From assembly GCA_032622095.1 (NCBI GenBank), contig CP136062.1, positions 158,404,875 through 158,468,874 of the forward strand: 64,000 bases of DNA. Reading direction: 5' to 3'. The position numbers and the translations under genes were made by a program. This DNA comes from Siphonodentalium dalli. Lineage: Eukaryota; Mollusca; Scaphopoda; Gadilida; Siphonodentaliidae. The notes beneath the pieces were generated by a model, which had not been told where the DNA came from, did not search any database, and worked only from the letters and a program-made list of their open reading frames with translations. This document shows positions 10,489 through 21,925 of this stretch, piece after piece. The stretch's first letter is position 1. Each line of letters starts with the position of its first letter.

Positions 10489-13090
10489 AGCTCACCTGAG
10501 ACGAAGTCTCCGGTGGAGCTATAGTCATCACTCCTCGTCCGTCTGTCCGTCCGTCTGTCCGTCTGTCTGTACGTCCGTCTGCCCGTCCGTCAAGAATCAT
10601 CTTCTCCGCCAAAACTTTAAGACGGAACGGGTTCATATTTGGTGTGGATGTTCCATAGGTGAATCACATTCAGATTTGTTCAAATGAGGTCATCAAGTCA
10701 ATTAGTTGAGAAAGCAGGGCCACAACTCTATTCCTTCATAGTAATTCTTATAACGACTTTTTTCCAGAACTATTAGGCCGAATTGGTTCATATTTGGTAT
10801 GGATGTTCCCTAGGTGACTCACATTCAGATTTGTTCAAATGAGTCACCAGGTTGATTAGTTGAGAAACCAGGGCCATAACTCTTTCCCTCCATAGTAATT
10901 ATTTTAAACATCTTCTTCTCAAATACCATCAGGCCAAATGGGTTCATATTTGGTATGAAGGATCCTTGGTTGACTGGGGTTCAAATTTGTTCAAATGAGG
11001 TCACTGGGTCAAATGTGGGTGGGGCCAGGGACATAACTCAAAAATCAAAATTTCAGATTAAACTCTTTAACCAAAAAAGAAAAGAATAGAAAAGAAATGA
11101 TATATTAAAAAATAAAAGAATATTTAAAAACTGTGGAATTGTTTTTTTTATTAAAATATTTTAAAAAAAATAAAATAAATTGTATGCTTCTGCCACCATG
11201 GCCTGGTCCCAAAAATAAAATTTACTCAAATTCTTGACAGAATCATTAATAAGAAGCATTTACTTTGGCTGTAACTGTAAGTGCTGGTTATGCCTACACA
11301 ATCAAGTCAAATGAAATCTTGACATTTTTATAAACATTCCTTGCAGATCTGCTAGAAGTCATTAATTCCCAATCTACCATGTATTGTTGAAATCAGGACA
11401 AATAGCATGTCTGTCATTTGCAGAATGAGGTCTCCAGAGGGTGAATTTAGTGATGCTTTCCCGCACAGCGGCCTAGCATCACCAAATTCACCTTCTGGAG
11501 ACCTCATTCTGCTTAGGCCTCATCTTCTGGGAAGTATCTATAGTATCAAAATAACATTGTTGTTAGTTACATTTCCCTTCTTGGAAGTTTGTATATCCCC
11601 TAATTTGCAGAAGATAAATTCATAATTGAGGTGCCCAATGGGTGAACATCACCAACTTCAACTGGGGAACTTCAATCTTATCCTAGGTCTGCCATTGCAG
11701 TTGAGGCCCTTAGCAGAATGAGGTCCTCAGAGGGTGAATTTAGTGATGCTAGCCCGCTGTGCGGGATAGCGTCACTAAATTCACCCTCTGAGGACCTCAT
11801 TCTGCAAATGACAGACACACTATCACGCTATTTCAAGGCTTGATTGTATAATACATTGTGTTGCTTGAGGCCAGGCATGCACAATGTAGGAACAGACACG
11901 CTTTTAGTGATGCTATCCCGCACAGCGGGCTAGCATCACCAAATTCACCCTATGGAGACCTCATTCTGCTTAGGCCTCATCTTCTGGGAAGTATCTATAG
12001 TATAAAATTTACATTGTTGTTAGATAAATTTCCCTTCTAGGAAGTTTCTATATCCCCTAATTTGCAGAAGATAAAATTCATAATTGAGGTGCCCAATGTG
12101 TCAACATCACCAACTTCAACTGGGGAACTTCAATCTTATTCTAGGTCTTCCATAGCAGTTGAGGGCCTTAGCAGAATGAGGTCCCCAGAGGGTGAATTTA
12201 GTGATGCTAGCCTGCTGTGCGGGATAGCGTCACTAAATTCACCCTCTGGGGACCTCATTTTGCAAATGACAGACACACTATCACACTATTTCAAAGCTTG
12301 ATTGTATAATACATTGTGTTGCTTGAGGCCAGCATGCACAATGTAGGAACAGACAAGCCTTTTGTGATGCTATCCCGCACAGCGGGCTAGCATCACCAAA
12401 TTCACCCTCTGGAGACCTCATTCTGCTTAGGCCTCATCTTCTGTGAAGTATCTATAGTATCAAATTTACATTGTTGTTAGTTAAATTTCCCTTCTAGGAA
12501 GTTTCTATATCCCCTAATTTGCAGAAGATAAAATTCATAATTGTGGTGCCCAATGGGTGAATATCACCAACTTCAACTTGGGAACTTAAATATTATCCTT
12601 ATCAGATTGAAAATGGGATCAATAAGTCAAATAAGGGCAGAGCCAGAGACTTAACTATTTCTCTACATAGTAATTCTTAAAATATGTTTGCAAGAACTAG
12701 TTGGCTTATATAGCATGGAATGATCTTCCTTGACTGCAATTCAGATTTTTTCAAATGGGGTCACCTAGTCAAATAGGGGCCAAGCGAAGGACAGTTTCCC
12801 TCTTAGTATGCTTCCTTCACAAGGACCATCAGGTCTATTTTACTGATATTTATGATATGTATGAAGGGTTCTTTGGTGTCTGGGATTCAAATTTATTCAG
12901 ATGGGGTCACCAGGTTAAATAGGGTGGGGCCAGGTACATAACTATATGTCTCTATAGTAATTCTTAAAATGTCTTCTCAAGAGAGGTTGGACTATTTAGC
13001 TTACATACAGTATGGAGGAATCAGGAGGATCCTTTAGTGACTGAGATTCAGATTTGTTAAAATGAGGTCAACCTGTCAAGAAATGGCGGG
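10489..13090. mobile_element. Pearl-like bivalve repeat element, interrupted
   Basis: The element opens with a 32-bp hairpin (10489-10520; AGCTCACC-T-GAGAC loop GTCTC-C-GGTGGAGCT). Next come a CCGT/CTGT microsatellite (about 10533-10592) and tandem core repeats of about 150 bp, each containing variants of GGTTCATATTTGGTATGGAT, TCAGATTTGTTCAAATGAGG and CATAGTAATTCTTA. Core copies lie at about 10610-11050 and resume at about 12600-13090. This combination resembles the pearl family described in oysters. The gap between the two core blocks is filled by an AT-rich stretch and the hairpin cassette at 11408-12590. Confidence 0.65.
11408..12590. repeat. 458-bp tandem cassette with long palindromic hairpins
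   Basis: About two and a half units of 456-458 bp. Three complete 93-bp hairpins lie at 11420-11512, 11713-11805 and 12171-12263, and two left-truncated ones at about 11908-11971 and 12365-12427. Each complete hairpin has arms of about 45 bp starting GCAGAATGAGGTC, with a GC-rich inner stem (CCCGC/GCGGG in most copies) around a 3-base loop. The first two are mutually inverted, including the outer flank TGTCTGTCATTT, so they look like hairpin-shaped ends of an element of about 410 bp. No coding potential is evident. Confidence 0.8.
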
Positions 13091-13559
13091 CTATGGGGAG
13101 TTAACACTTTTGTGTCTAATAAAATCATTGAAATACCAAATTCATTAAAACATCTACCTTGGAACCACCTGACTGATTAGTCTGACATACATGTATTGTG
13201 TTTTGGGTCCATGGATAATTGGGCTTCAAACATGTCTAAATGGTTTTAGAAAAATGCGCTTCTGATATTGGAAATTTCCAATAATTGAGAAAGTTTGAGG
13301 TGTACTTGGGAGTCTGGAGCCCGGTCGGGAGGGGACTTGTTGAGCTGGAGGAGGGGGTGACCAGTAGAGTACAGTTGGTAATTTCAAGGTGATGTTTTCA
13401 CCCATATACATACTTGAAGTCTCTCTAGCCACATATCCTGTTTAAATCTACTTCTTTTAAAGTGATTATAAAAAGTGATGACTGTTGTGGTCTCCAGAGT
13501 CCCAGTCTTATCAGTCGTTGCAGTCTGGTGAGCGACCCCATAGTCATTGGCTGTCTTGT

Positions 13560-13830
13560 TATAATTATTATAAGTTGTTTTAGAAAACACCTCTATAGGT
13601 AATAAGAGTGGACATTCTGATGTTCATATTGCTAGAAGGTTTGTAAACAACCAGGTTGACGTGTCTTACTACACGCAGAATGACATTTGAGTGATGGAAT
13701 CCGATCCAAAAGAAGATAAATTTACTACCTCCTTTAATGCGAAAGAGTCTGAACATATTGTCATCTTCATCAAAGGCGGTCATATGGTCTTCAGGGTTTG
13801 CGATGTCTTGTTTAAGGTTTGATTTGGAGA
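13560..13830. repeat. Diverged paralogue of 9510-9960
   Basis: ATTATTATAAGTTGTTTTAG onward matches 9512 onward, but about 190 bp present in the first copy (roughly 9560-9752) is missing here. The remaining 190 bp aligns with about 10 to 15 percent substitutions. The + frame that is open in the first copy meets a TGA near 13687, so this is repeat sequence, not a conserved gene. Confidence 0.65.
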
Positions 13831-16800
13831 GGTGAGTAGTTAAGGGTCATGTCAAGTTCAACCAGCGTTTGTTCCAAAATTACCAACAACTGTTGTGCCA
13901 GACATGAACATTCCAACTGGTGGGTGCCAAAGCTGCGTGGGTTAGACACTTAGACACACCCAAAACACATCATATTCCCTGCCCCTAGTCCAGCGTACTA
14001 GAGATGCAGCTTAGTGCCATCAAGTCTTTTGAATTCCAGTTGTGTATAACTGAGATCTGTTTGCTGTGAACTATTGTCACTTCATCATCATTTTAGAGAT
14101 GCTAAGTCCGATTATAACACCTCCAAACTACTATTTTTCGGCTTCTGTGGTAAACAAAAGTTATATTTGATTCGAGGAACCCAACATTCAAAGATCAGAG
14201 CTACTAGATATCGATTATTGAAGTCTATTTATTTTCTACACCCCATATTCCATATATGGCGATAACCTTAACTGGAATTCCCCAGCACATGTTATCATAA
14301 ATGTTAATAAACATCTTTCACGTGTGATCGCCATGATATTGTACTTGGTTTATGTTGTGCCTAAAAATAACACTGGATCAGGAATAATTGAACAAATGTA
14401 CCCGATCGCCAGCTGTCAAAAGTTGGTGTCGCTTTTGTTTCTGGTAGACACTTTTGTCGGCTTTTTTCCGAAAATCTTTTCCGATCACAACAAAAAGAAA
14501 CATCACATGTCCATATATATCCGTTGGAATTTTTACCAAGTTAATACAAATTCGAGGTGTATAAAATAAATATATTTCGTTAATCGATACGTAATAGCTC
14601 TTAGCTTTGAAGGCGAATGCTTCGACTATAACAAGAAATATGTGTTCACCCCTAATGAGAAGAAATAGTAATGTATGGGTATTAAAAATGCCTAAAAATG
14701 ATCACTGGATCAGGAATAATTAAACAAATGTACCCGATTGCCAGCCGTCAAAATGTAGTGTCGCTTATGTTTCTGGTGAACATTTTCGTCGGCTTTTTTC
14801 TGAGAATCATTTCCGATCACCACTAAAAGAAACATCACATATCCGTATATATTTCCGTTGGAATTTTTACCAAGCTAATAAACATTTGAGGTGTATATAA
14901 TAAATACATTTCATTAAACGGACACCTAATAGCTCTTAGCTTTGAAGGGTGAGTCCTTCGACAATAACAAGAAATATTTGTTCACCCCTAATGAGAAGGA
15001 ATACTAATATAAGGGTACTAAATCTTGCAACGCACCTTTAACCATGACCCATGAGCAAGTTTCACATTATTAACCATATTAACATATCTAACATAGTTAC
15101 CTTCCCACAAATTATTCTAGACATTGATTCATGTCAATGTTTCCCCTATTCCAGAATCAACGAAATATGTTAGTTAAATCTCCCGATGACCATGTTAATT
15201 GCTTCGATTTTCTTCTGGAATTCCCCAGCACGTGTCATAATAAATGTAAATAAACATCTTTCACGTGTGATCGGCATGATATTGTTCTTGGCTTATGTTG
15301 TGCCTCAAATTATCACTGGATCAGGAATAAGCAACAAAATGTACCTGATTGCCAGCTATCAAAAGATAGTTTCGCTTTTGTTTCTGGTAGACATTTTCGT
15401 CGGCTTTTTTCCGAGAATCATTTCCTATCACCACTAAATGAAAATCACATATCCGTATATATTTCCGTTGGAATTTTTACCAAGCTAATAAAACTTTGAG
15501 GTTTATATAATAAATACATTTCATTAATCGGATACGTAATAGATCTTAGCTTTGAAGGGCGAGTCTTTCGACAATAACAAGAAATATTTGTTCACCCCTA
15601 ATGAGAAGGAAAAGTAATATAAGTGTACTAAATCAGACAAAGCATCTTTAACCATGAGCAAGTTTCACATTTTTAACCATATTAACAAATCTAGCATAGT
15701 TACCTTCCCACAAATTATTCTAGACATTGATTCATGTCAATGTCTCCAGATTACAGAATCAAAGAAAGTAGTTAGTTAAATCTCGCGATGATAATGTTGA
15801 TTCCTTCGATTTTTTCTTACTTCTGTTCAAAATTGAGACATAATCGTGGCATGAAAGTTCAATACGGAAAATCATGAAATATTGAGTTAAGGTTGGCGTC
15901 AAGTTCAACCAGCATTCCCAGATTACTAACAAAATTAATGTTGTGCCAAAGTTGGGTGGGTTAGACTCTTTCCAAACACATCATATCCCCATGTCCCTCG
16001 ACCAGCGTACTATGCATGTAGTTTAATGCCAGTATGTGTTTTGAATTCCAGCTGTGATAACTGAGATCTGTATGCTGTGAAATATTTGTCGCTTCATCGT
16101 CATTTTAGAGATACTTAGTCCGATATTATCACCTCCAATTTAATATGTTTCGGGTTCTGTTGTGAAAACACTGAAAAGTCTCATATGAGTGGAGGAACCC
16201 AACATTCAAAGCTCAGAGTTATTATAAATCGATTATTGACATCTATGTAGTTTATTCACCTCAAATTCCACTGGAATTCCCCAGCAATTATCAAAATATA
16301 TGTAAATAATACATATTCACTTGGGATCTTGTACTTGTTTTATAATGTGCCTAAAAATTATCACTGGATCAGGAATAATTGAACAAATGTACCCGATTGC
16401 CAGCCATCAAAAGGTAGTGTCGCTTTTGTTTCTGGTAGACATTTTCGTCGGCTTTTTTCCAACAATCATTTCCGATCACCACTAAATGAAACATCACATA
16501 TCCGTATATATTTCCGTTGGAATTTTTACCAAGCTAATAAATATTTGAGGTGTATATAATAAATACATTTCATTAAACGGATACCTAATAGCTCTTAGCT
16601 TTGAAGGGTGAGTCCTTCGACAATAACAAGAAATATTTGTTCACCCCTAATGAGAAGGAATAGTAATATAAGGGTACTAAATCTTGCAACGCACCTTTAA
16701 CCATGACCCATGAGCAAGTTTCACATTATTAACCATATTAACAAATCTAACATAGTTACCTTCCCACAAATTATTCTAGACATTGATTCATGTCAATGTT

Positions 16801-16873
16801 TCCCCTATTCCAGAATCAACGAAATATGTTAGTTAAATCTCCCGATGACCATGTTAATTGCTTCGATTTTCAG

Positions 16874-17044
16874 TGAATGGTAAGTGGACCCCCTGGGCAC
16901 GGTGGAGTCGATGTAACAAAAAATGTGGACGTGGAAGAAGGATCAGGAAAAGACGGTGTACGAACCCCGCCCCACGCTACGGTGGCAGAAGATGTCCAGG
17001 CAAAGCGTTGGTGTCAGGGGTGTGTAACTCCAAACCATGTCCAG
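16874..17044 (+). CDS. TSP1 exon, Z array copy 1
   Basis: 171 bp between acceptor GATTTTCAG and donor CAG|GTAATA. The first two bases (TG) complete a codon begun by the previous exon and the last base (G) begins one shared with the next, so copies join as ...KPCP-V-NGKW... The 57-residue module has Trp5, Trp8 and Trp11 (WTPWARW), Cys14, 18, 29, 41, 51 and 56, and a basic run GRGRRIRKRR at 19-28. It contains 17 Lys/Arg and no Asp/Glu. Such modules are extracellular and often bind glycosaminoglycans; the O-fucose Ser/Thr before Cys18 is replaced by Lys. The gene is unidentified. The reading frame also stays open for about 80 codons past the donor, to a TGA at 17284. Confidence 0.9.
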
Positions 17045-19304
17045 GTAATATATTACAATACGAATTAATCTTTAAACATATTATGAGAAAGAATCGGGCA
17101 ACAACGATAATTACACATATGTGTTCATTACGGTTCCGTTGTCGTTTGATACCTAAAGTTATTATCCGTTTTCTTATACTCGGTCTGGTTGCGTCGGTTA
17201 CGAGAGCTTCCAAATGTTATTGGTATTACTTCTGTTCACAATTGAGACATAATCGTGGCATGAAAGTTCAATGCGGCAAATCATGAATTATTGAGTTAAG
17301 TTTAACGTCAAGTTCAACCAGCATTCCCAAATTACTAACAAATGTTTTGACAAAGTTGGGTGGATTAGACACCTTCCAAACACATCATATTCCCATGTCC
17401 CTCGACCAGCGTACTGTAAATGTAGTTTAGTGCCAGTAAGTCTTTTGAATTCCAGCTGTGGTAATTGAGATATGTGTGCTGTGAAATATTTGTCGCATCA
17501 TAGAGATACCTAGTCGATTTCATCACCTCCAAATTAACATTTTTCGGGTTCTGTTGAGAAAAGTTTCATTTGAGTCGAGGAACCCAGCATTCAAAGCTCA
17601 GTGCTATTAGATATCGATCGTTGACATCTATGTAGTTTATTCATCTCAAATTCCACTGGAATTCCCCAGCAAGTGTCAAAATAAATGTAAATAAAACATA
17701 TGCATGTGGGATATTGTACTTGTTTTATGATATGCCTAAAAATGATCACTGGATCAGGAATAATTAAACAAATGTACCCGATTACCAGCCATCAAAATGT
17801 AGTGTCGCTTTTGTTTCTGGTAGACATTTTCGTCGGCTTTTTTCCGAGAATCATTTCCTATCACCACTAAATGAAAATCACATATCCGTATATATTTCCG
17901 TTGGAATTTTTTACCAAGCTAATACAACTTTGAGGTTTATATAATAAATACATTTCATTAATCGGATACGTAATAGCTCTTAGCTTTGAAGGGCGAGTCC
18001 TTCGACAATAACAAGAAATATTTGTTCACCCCTAATGAGAAGGAAAAGTAATATAAGTGTACTAAATCAGACAAAGCACCTTTAACCATGACCCATGAGC
18101 AAGTTTCACATTTTTAACCATATTAACAAATCTAGCATAGTTACCTTCCCACAAATTATTCTAGACATTGATTCATGTCAATGTCTCCAGATTACAGAAT
18201 CAAAGAAATAAGTTAGTTAAATCTCGCGATGACAATGTTGATTCCTTCGATTTTTTCTTACTTCTGTTCAAAATTGAGACATAATCGTGGCATGAAAGTT
18301 CAATACGGAAAATCATGAATTATTGAGTTAAGGTTGGTGTCAAGTTCAACCAGCATTCCCAGATTACTAACAAAATTAATGTTGTGCCAAAGTTGGTGGG
18401 TTAGACTCTTTCCAAACACATCTATCCCCATGTCCCTCGACCAGCGTACTGTGCATGTAGTTTAGTGTGTTTTGAATTCCAGCTGTGATAACTGAGATCT
18501 GTATGCTGTGAAATATTTGTCGCTTCATCGTCATTTTAGAGATACTTAGTCCGATATTATCACCTCCAATTTAATATGTTTCGGGTTCTGTTGTGAAAAC
18601 ACTGAAAAGTATGATATGTGTGGAGGAACCCAACATTCAAAGCTCAGAGTTATTATATATCGATTATTGACATCTATGTAGTTTATTCACCTCAAACTCC
18701 ACTGGAATTCCCCAGCAATTATCAAAATATATGTAAATGATACATATTCACGTGGGATCTTGTACTTGTTTTATAATGTGCCTAAAAATTATCACTGGAT
18801 CAGGAATAATTGAACAAATGTACCCGATTGCCAGCCATCAAAAGGTAGTGTCGCTTTTGTTTCTGGTAGACATTTTCGTCGGCTTTTTTCCGACAATCAT
18901 TTCCGATCACCACTAAATGAAACATCACATATCCGTATATATTTCCGTTGGAATTTTTACCAAGCTAATAACAAGTTGAGGTGTATATAATAAACACATT
19001 TCATTAAACGGACACCTAATAGCTCTTAGCTTTGAAGGGTGAGTCCTTCGACAATAACAAGAAATATTTGTTCACCCCTAATGAGAAGGAATACTAATAT
19101 AAGGGTACTAAATCTTGCAACGCACCTTTAACCATGACCCATGAGCAAGTTTCACATTATTAACCATATTAACATATCTAACATAGTTACCTTCCCACAA
19201 ATTATTCTAGACATTGATTCATGTCAATGTTTCCCCTATTCCAGAATCAACGAAATATGTTAGTTAAATCTCCCGATGACCATGTTAATTGCTTCGATTT
19301 TCAG

Positions 19305-19475
19305 TGAATGGTAAGTGGACCCCCTGGGCACGGTGGAGTCGATGTAACAAAAAATGTGGACGTGGAAGAATGATCAGGAAAAGACGGTGTACGAACCCCG
19401 CCCCACGCTACGGTGGCAGAAGATGTCCAGGCAAAGCGCTGGTGTCAGGGGTGTGTAACTCCAAACCATGTCCAG
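19305..19475 (+). CDS. TSP1 exon, Z array copy 2 (Arg23Met)
   Basis: Same exon boundaries and frame as copy 1. It carries AGG to ATG, changing Arg23 to Met in the basic run, the only replacement seen in the core of any Z module. Leu46 is CTG in place of TTG (silent). The preceding intron is 2260 bp. The Met variant recurs in the second 37-kb copy at 56474, so it predates that duplication. Confidence 0.9.
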
Positions 19476-21754
19476 GTAATATATTACAATACGAATTAAT
19501 CTTTAAACATATTATGAGAAAGAATCGGGCAACAACGATAATTACACATATGTGTTCATTACGGTTCCGTTGTCGTTTGATACCTAAAGTTATTATCCGT
19601 TTTCTTATACTCGGTCTGGTTGCGTTGGTTACGAGAGCTTCCAAATGTTATTGGTATTACTTCTGTTCACAATTGAGACATAATCGTGGCACGAAAGTTC
19701 AATGCGGCAAATCATGAATTATTGAGTTAAGTTTAACGTCAAGTTCAACCAGCATTCCCAAATTACTAACAAATGTTTTGACAAAGTTGGGTGGATTAGA
19801 CACCTTCCAAACACATCATATACCCATGTCCCTCGACCAGCGTACTGTGAATGTAGTTTAGTGCCAGTAAGTCTTTTGAATTCCAGCTGTGATAATTGAG
19901 ATCTGTGTGCTGTGAAATATTTGTCGCATCATCGTCATTTTAGAGATATGTAGTCGATTTCATCACCTCCAAATTAATATGTTTCGGGTTCTGTTGAGAA
20001 ACGTTTCATTTGAGTCGAGGAACCCAACATTCAAAGCTCAGTGCTAATAGATATCGATTATTGACATATATGTAGTTTATTCACCTCCAATTCCACTGGA
20101 ATTCCCCAGCACGTGTCATAATAAATGTAAATAAACATCTTTCACGTGTGATCGGCATGATATTGTTCTTGGCTTATGTTGTGCCTCAAATTATCACTGG
20201 ATCAGGAATAAGCAACAAAATGTACCTGATTGCCAGCTATCAAAAGATAGTTTCGCTTTTGTTTCTGGTAGACATTTTCGTCGGCTTTTTTCCGAGAATC
20301 ATTTCCTATCACCACTAAATGAAAATCACATATCCGTATATATTTCCGTTGGAATTTTTACCAAGCTAATAAAACTTTGAGGTTTATATAATAAATACAT
20401 TTCATTAATCGGATACGTAATAGCTCTTAGCTTTGAAGGGCGAGTCTTTCGACAATAACAAGAAATATTTGTTCACCCCTAATGAGAAGGAAAAGTAATA
20501 TAAGTGTACTAAATCAGACAAAGCACCTTTAACCATGAGCAAGTTTCACATTTTTAACCATATTAACAAATCTAGCATAATTACCTTCCCACAAATTATT
20601 CTAGACATTGATTCATGTCAATGTCTCCAGATTACAGAATCAAAGAAAGTAGTTAGTTAAATCTCGCGATGATAAAGCTGATTCCTTCGATTTTTTCTTA
20701 CTTCTGTTCAAAATTGAGACATAATCGTGGCATGAAAGTTCAATACGGAAAATCATGAACTATTGAGTTAAGGTTGGCGTCAAGTTCAACCAGCATTCCC
20801 AGATTACTAACACAATTAATGTTGTGCCAAAGTTGGGTGGGTTAGACTATGTCCAAACACATCATATCCCCATGTCCCTCGACCAGCGTACTCTGCATGT
20901 AGTTTAATGCCAGTATGTGTTTTGAATTCCAGCTGTGATAACTGAGATCTGTATGCTGTGAAATATTTGTCGCTTCATCGTCATTTTAGAGATACTTAGT
21001 CCGATATTATCACCTCCAATTTAATATGTTTCGGGTTCTGTTGTGAAAACACTGAAAAGTCTCATATGAGTGGAGGAACCCAACATTCAAAGCTCAGAGT
21101 TATTATAAATCGATTATTGACATCTATGTAGTTTATTCACCTCAAATTCCACTGGAATTCCCCAGCAATTATCAAAATATATGTAAATAATACATATTCA
21201 CTTGGGATCTTGTACTTGTTTTATAATGTGCCTAAAAATTATCACTGGATCAGGAATAATTGAACAAATGTACCCGATTGCCAGCCATCAAAAGGTAGTG
21301 TCGCTTTTGTTTCTGGTAGACATTTTCGTCGGCTTTTTTCCAACAATCATTTCCGATCACCACTAAATGAAACATCACATATCCGTATATATTTCCGTTG
21401 GAATTTTTACCAAGCTAATAAATATTTGAGGTGTATATAATAAATACATTTCATTAAACGGATACCTAATAGCTCTTAGCTTTGAAGGGTGAGTCCTTCG
21501 ACAATAACAAGAAATATTTGTTCACCCCTAATGAGAAGGAATAGTAATATAAGGGTACTAAATCTTGCAACGCACCTTTAACCATGACCCATGAGCAAGT
21601 TTCACATTATTAACCATATTAACAAATCTAACATAGTTACCTTCCCACAAATTATTCTAGACATTGATTCATGTCAATGTTTCCCCTATTCCAGAATCAA
21701 CGAAATATGTTAGTTAAATCTCCCGATGACCATGTTAATTGCTTCGATTTTCAG

Positions 21755-21925
21755 TGAATGGTAAGTGGACCCCCTGGGCACGGTGGAGTCGATGTAACAA
21801 AAAATGTGGACGTGGAAGAAGAATCAGGAAAAGACGGTGTACGAACCCCGCCCCACGCTACGGTGGCAGAAGATGTCCAGGCAAAGCGTTGGTGTCAGGG
21901 GTGTGTAACTCCAAACCATGTCCAG
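21755..21925 (+). CDS. TSP1 exon, Z array copy 3
   Basis: Protein identical to copy 1. The one distinguishing base is AGG to AGA at Arg23 (silent), giving GAAGAAGAATCAGG. Its surrounding unit shares the short exon-less half and the CATAGAGATACC deletion with copy 1, so copies 1 and 3 belong to one subtype, and copies 2 and 4 to another, in a 4.88-kb super-period. Confidence 0.9.

Larger units (their letters stand above)
8381..16873 (+). other. Intron between exon Y and the first Z exon (8.5 kb)
   Basis: It runs from donor GTAATA at 8381 to acceptor TTTCAG at 16868-16873. In order it holds a 30-bp minisatellite (8581-8770), a palindrome-flanked segment (9463-10480), a pearl-like element with a nested hairpin cassette (10489-about 13090), a degenerate copy of 9510-9960 (13560-13830), and diverged or truncated repeat units that lead into the Z array (from about 13845). 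Short open frames here are not conserved as proteins; for example the frame at 9689-9958 is broken by a TGA in its paralogue near 13687. Confidence 0.7.

Noticed and set aside
11407-12301. Repeated frames SPEGEFSDA...NSPSGDLIL in the hairpin cassette
   Set aside because: They read through both arms of palindromes; the apparent peptide repeats mirror the DNA hairpins.
15186-15437. Hydrophobic frame of 83 codons recurring in array half-units (also 14324-14569)
   Set aside because: Related half-units break the frame through a one-base indel (CCTAAAAATTATCAC against CCTCAAATTATCAC) and stops, so it is not conserved as protein.
16977-17213. 78-codon frame on the minus strand, repeated in each Z unit
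   Set aside because: It is the antisense shadow of the TSP1 exon and its flank. Its repetition follows from the array, not from selection.
16858-17286. 142-codon frame taken as a stand-alone gene
   Set aside because: Its first 16 bases are the intron acceptor region, starting from TTG, and its end is read-through of a donor. The well-supported coding part is the 171-bp exon 16874-17044. The tail is kept only as a hypothesis. The same applies to the equivalent frames in the other units.
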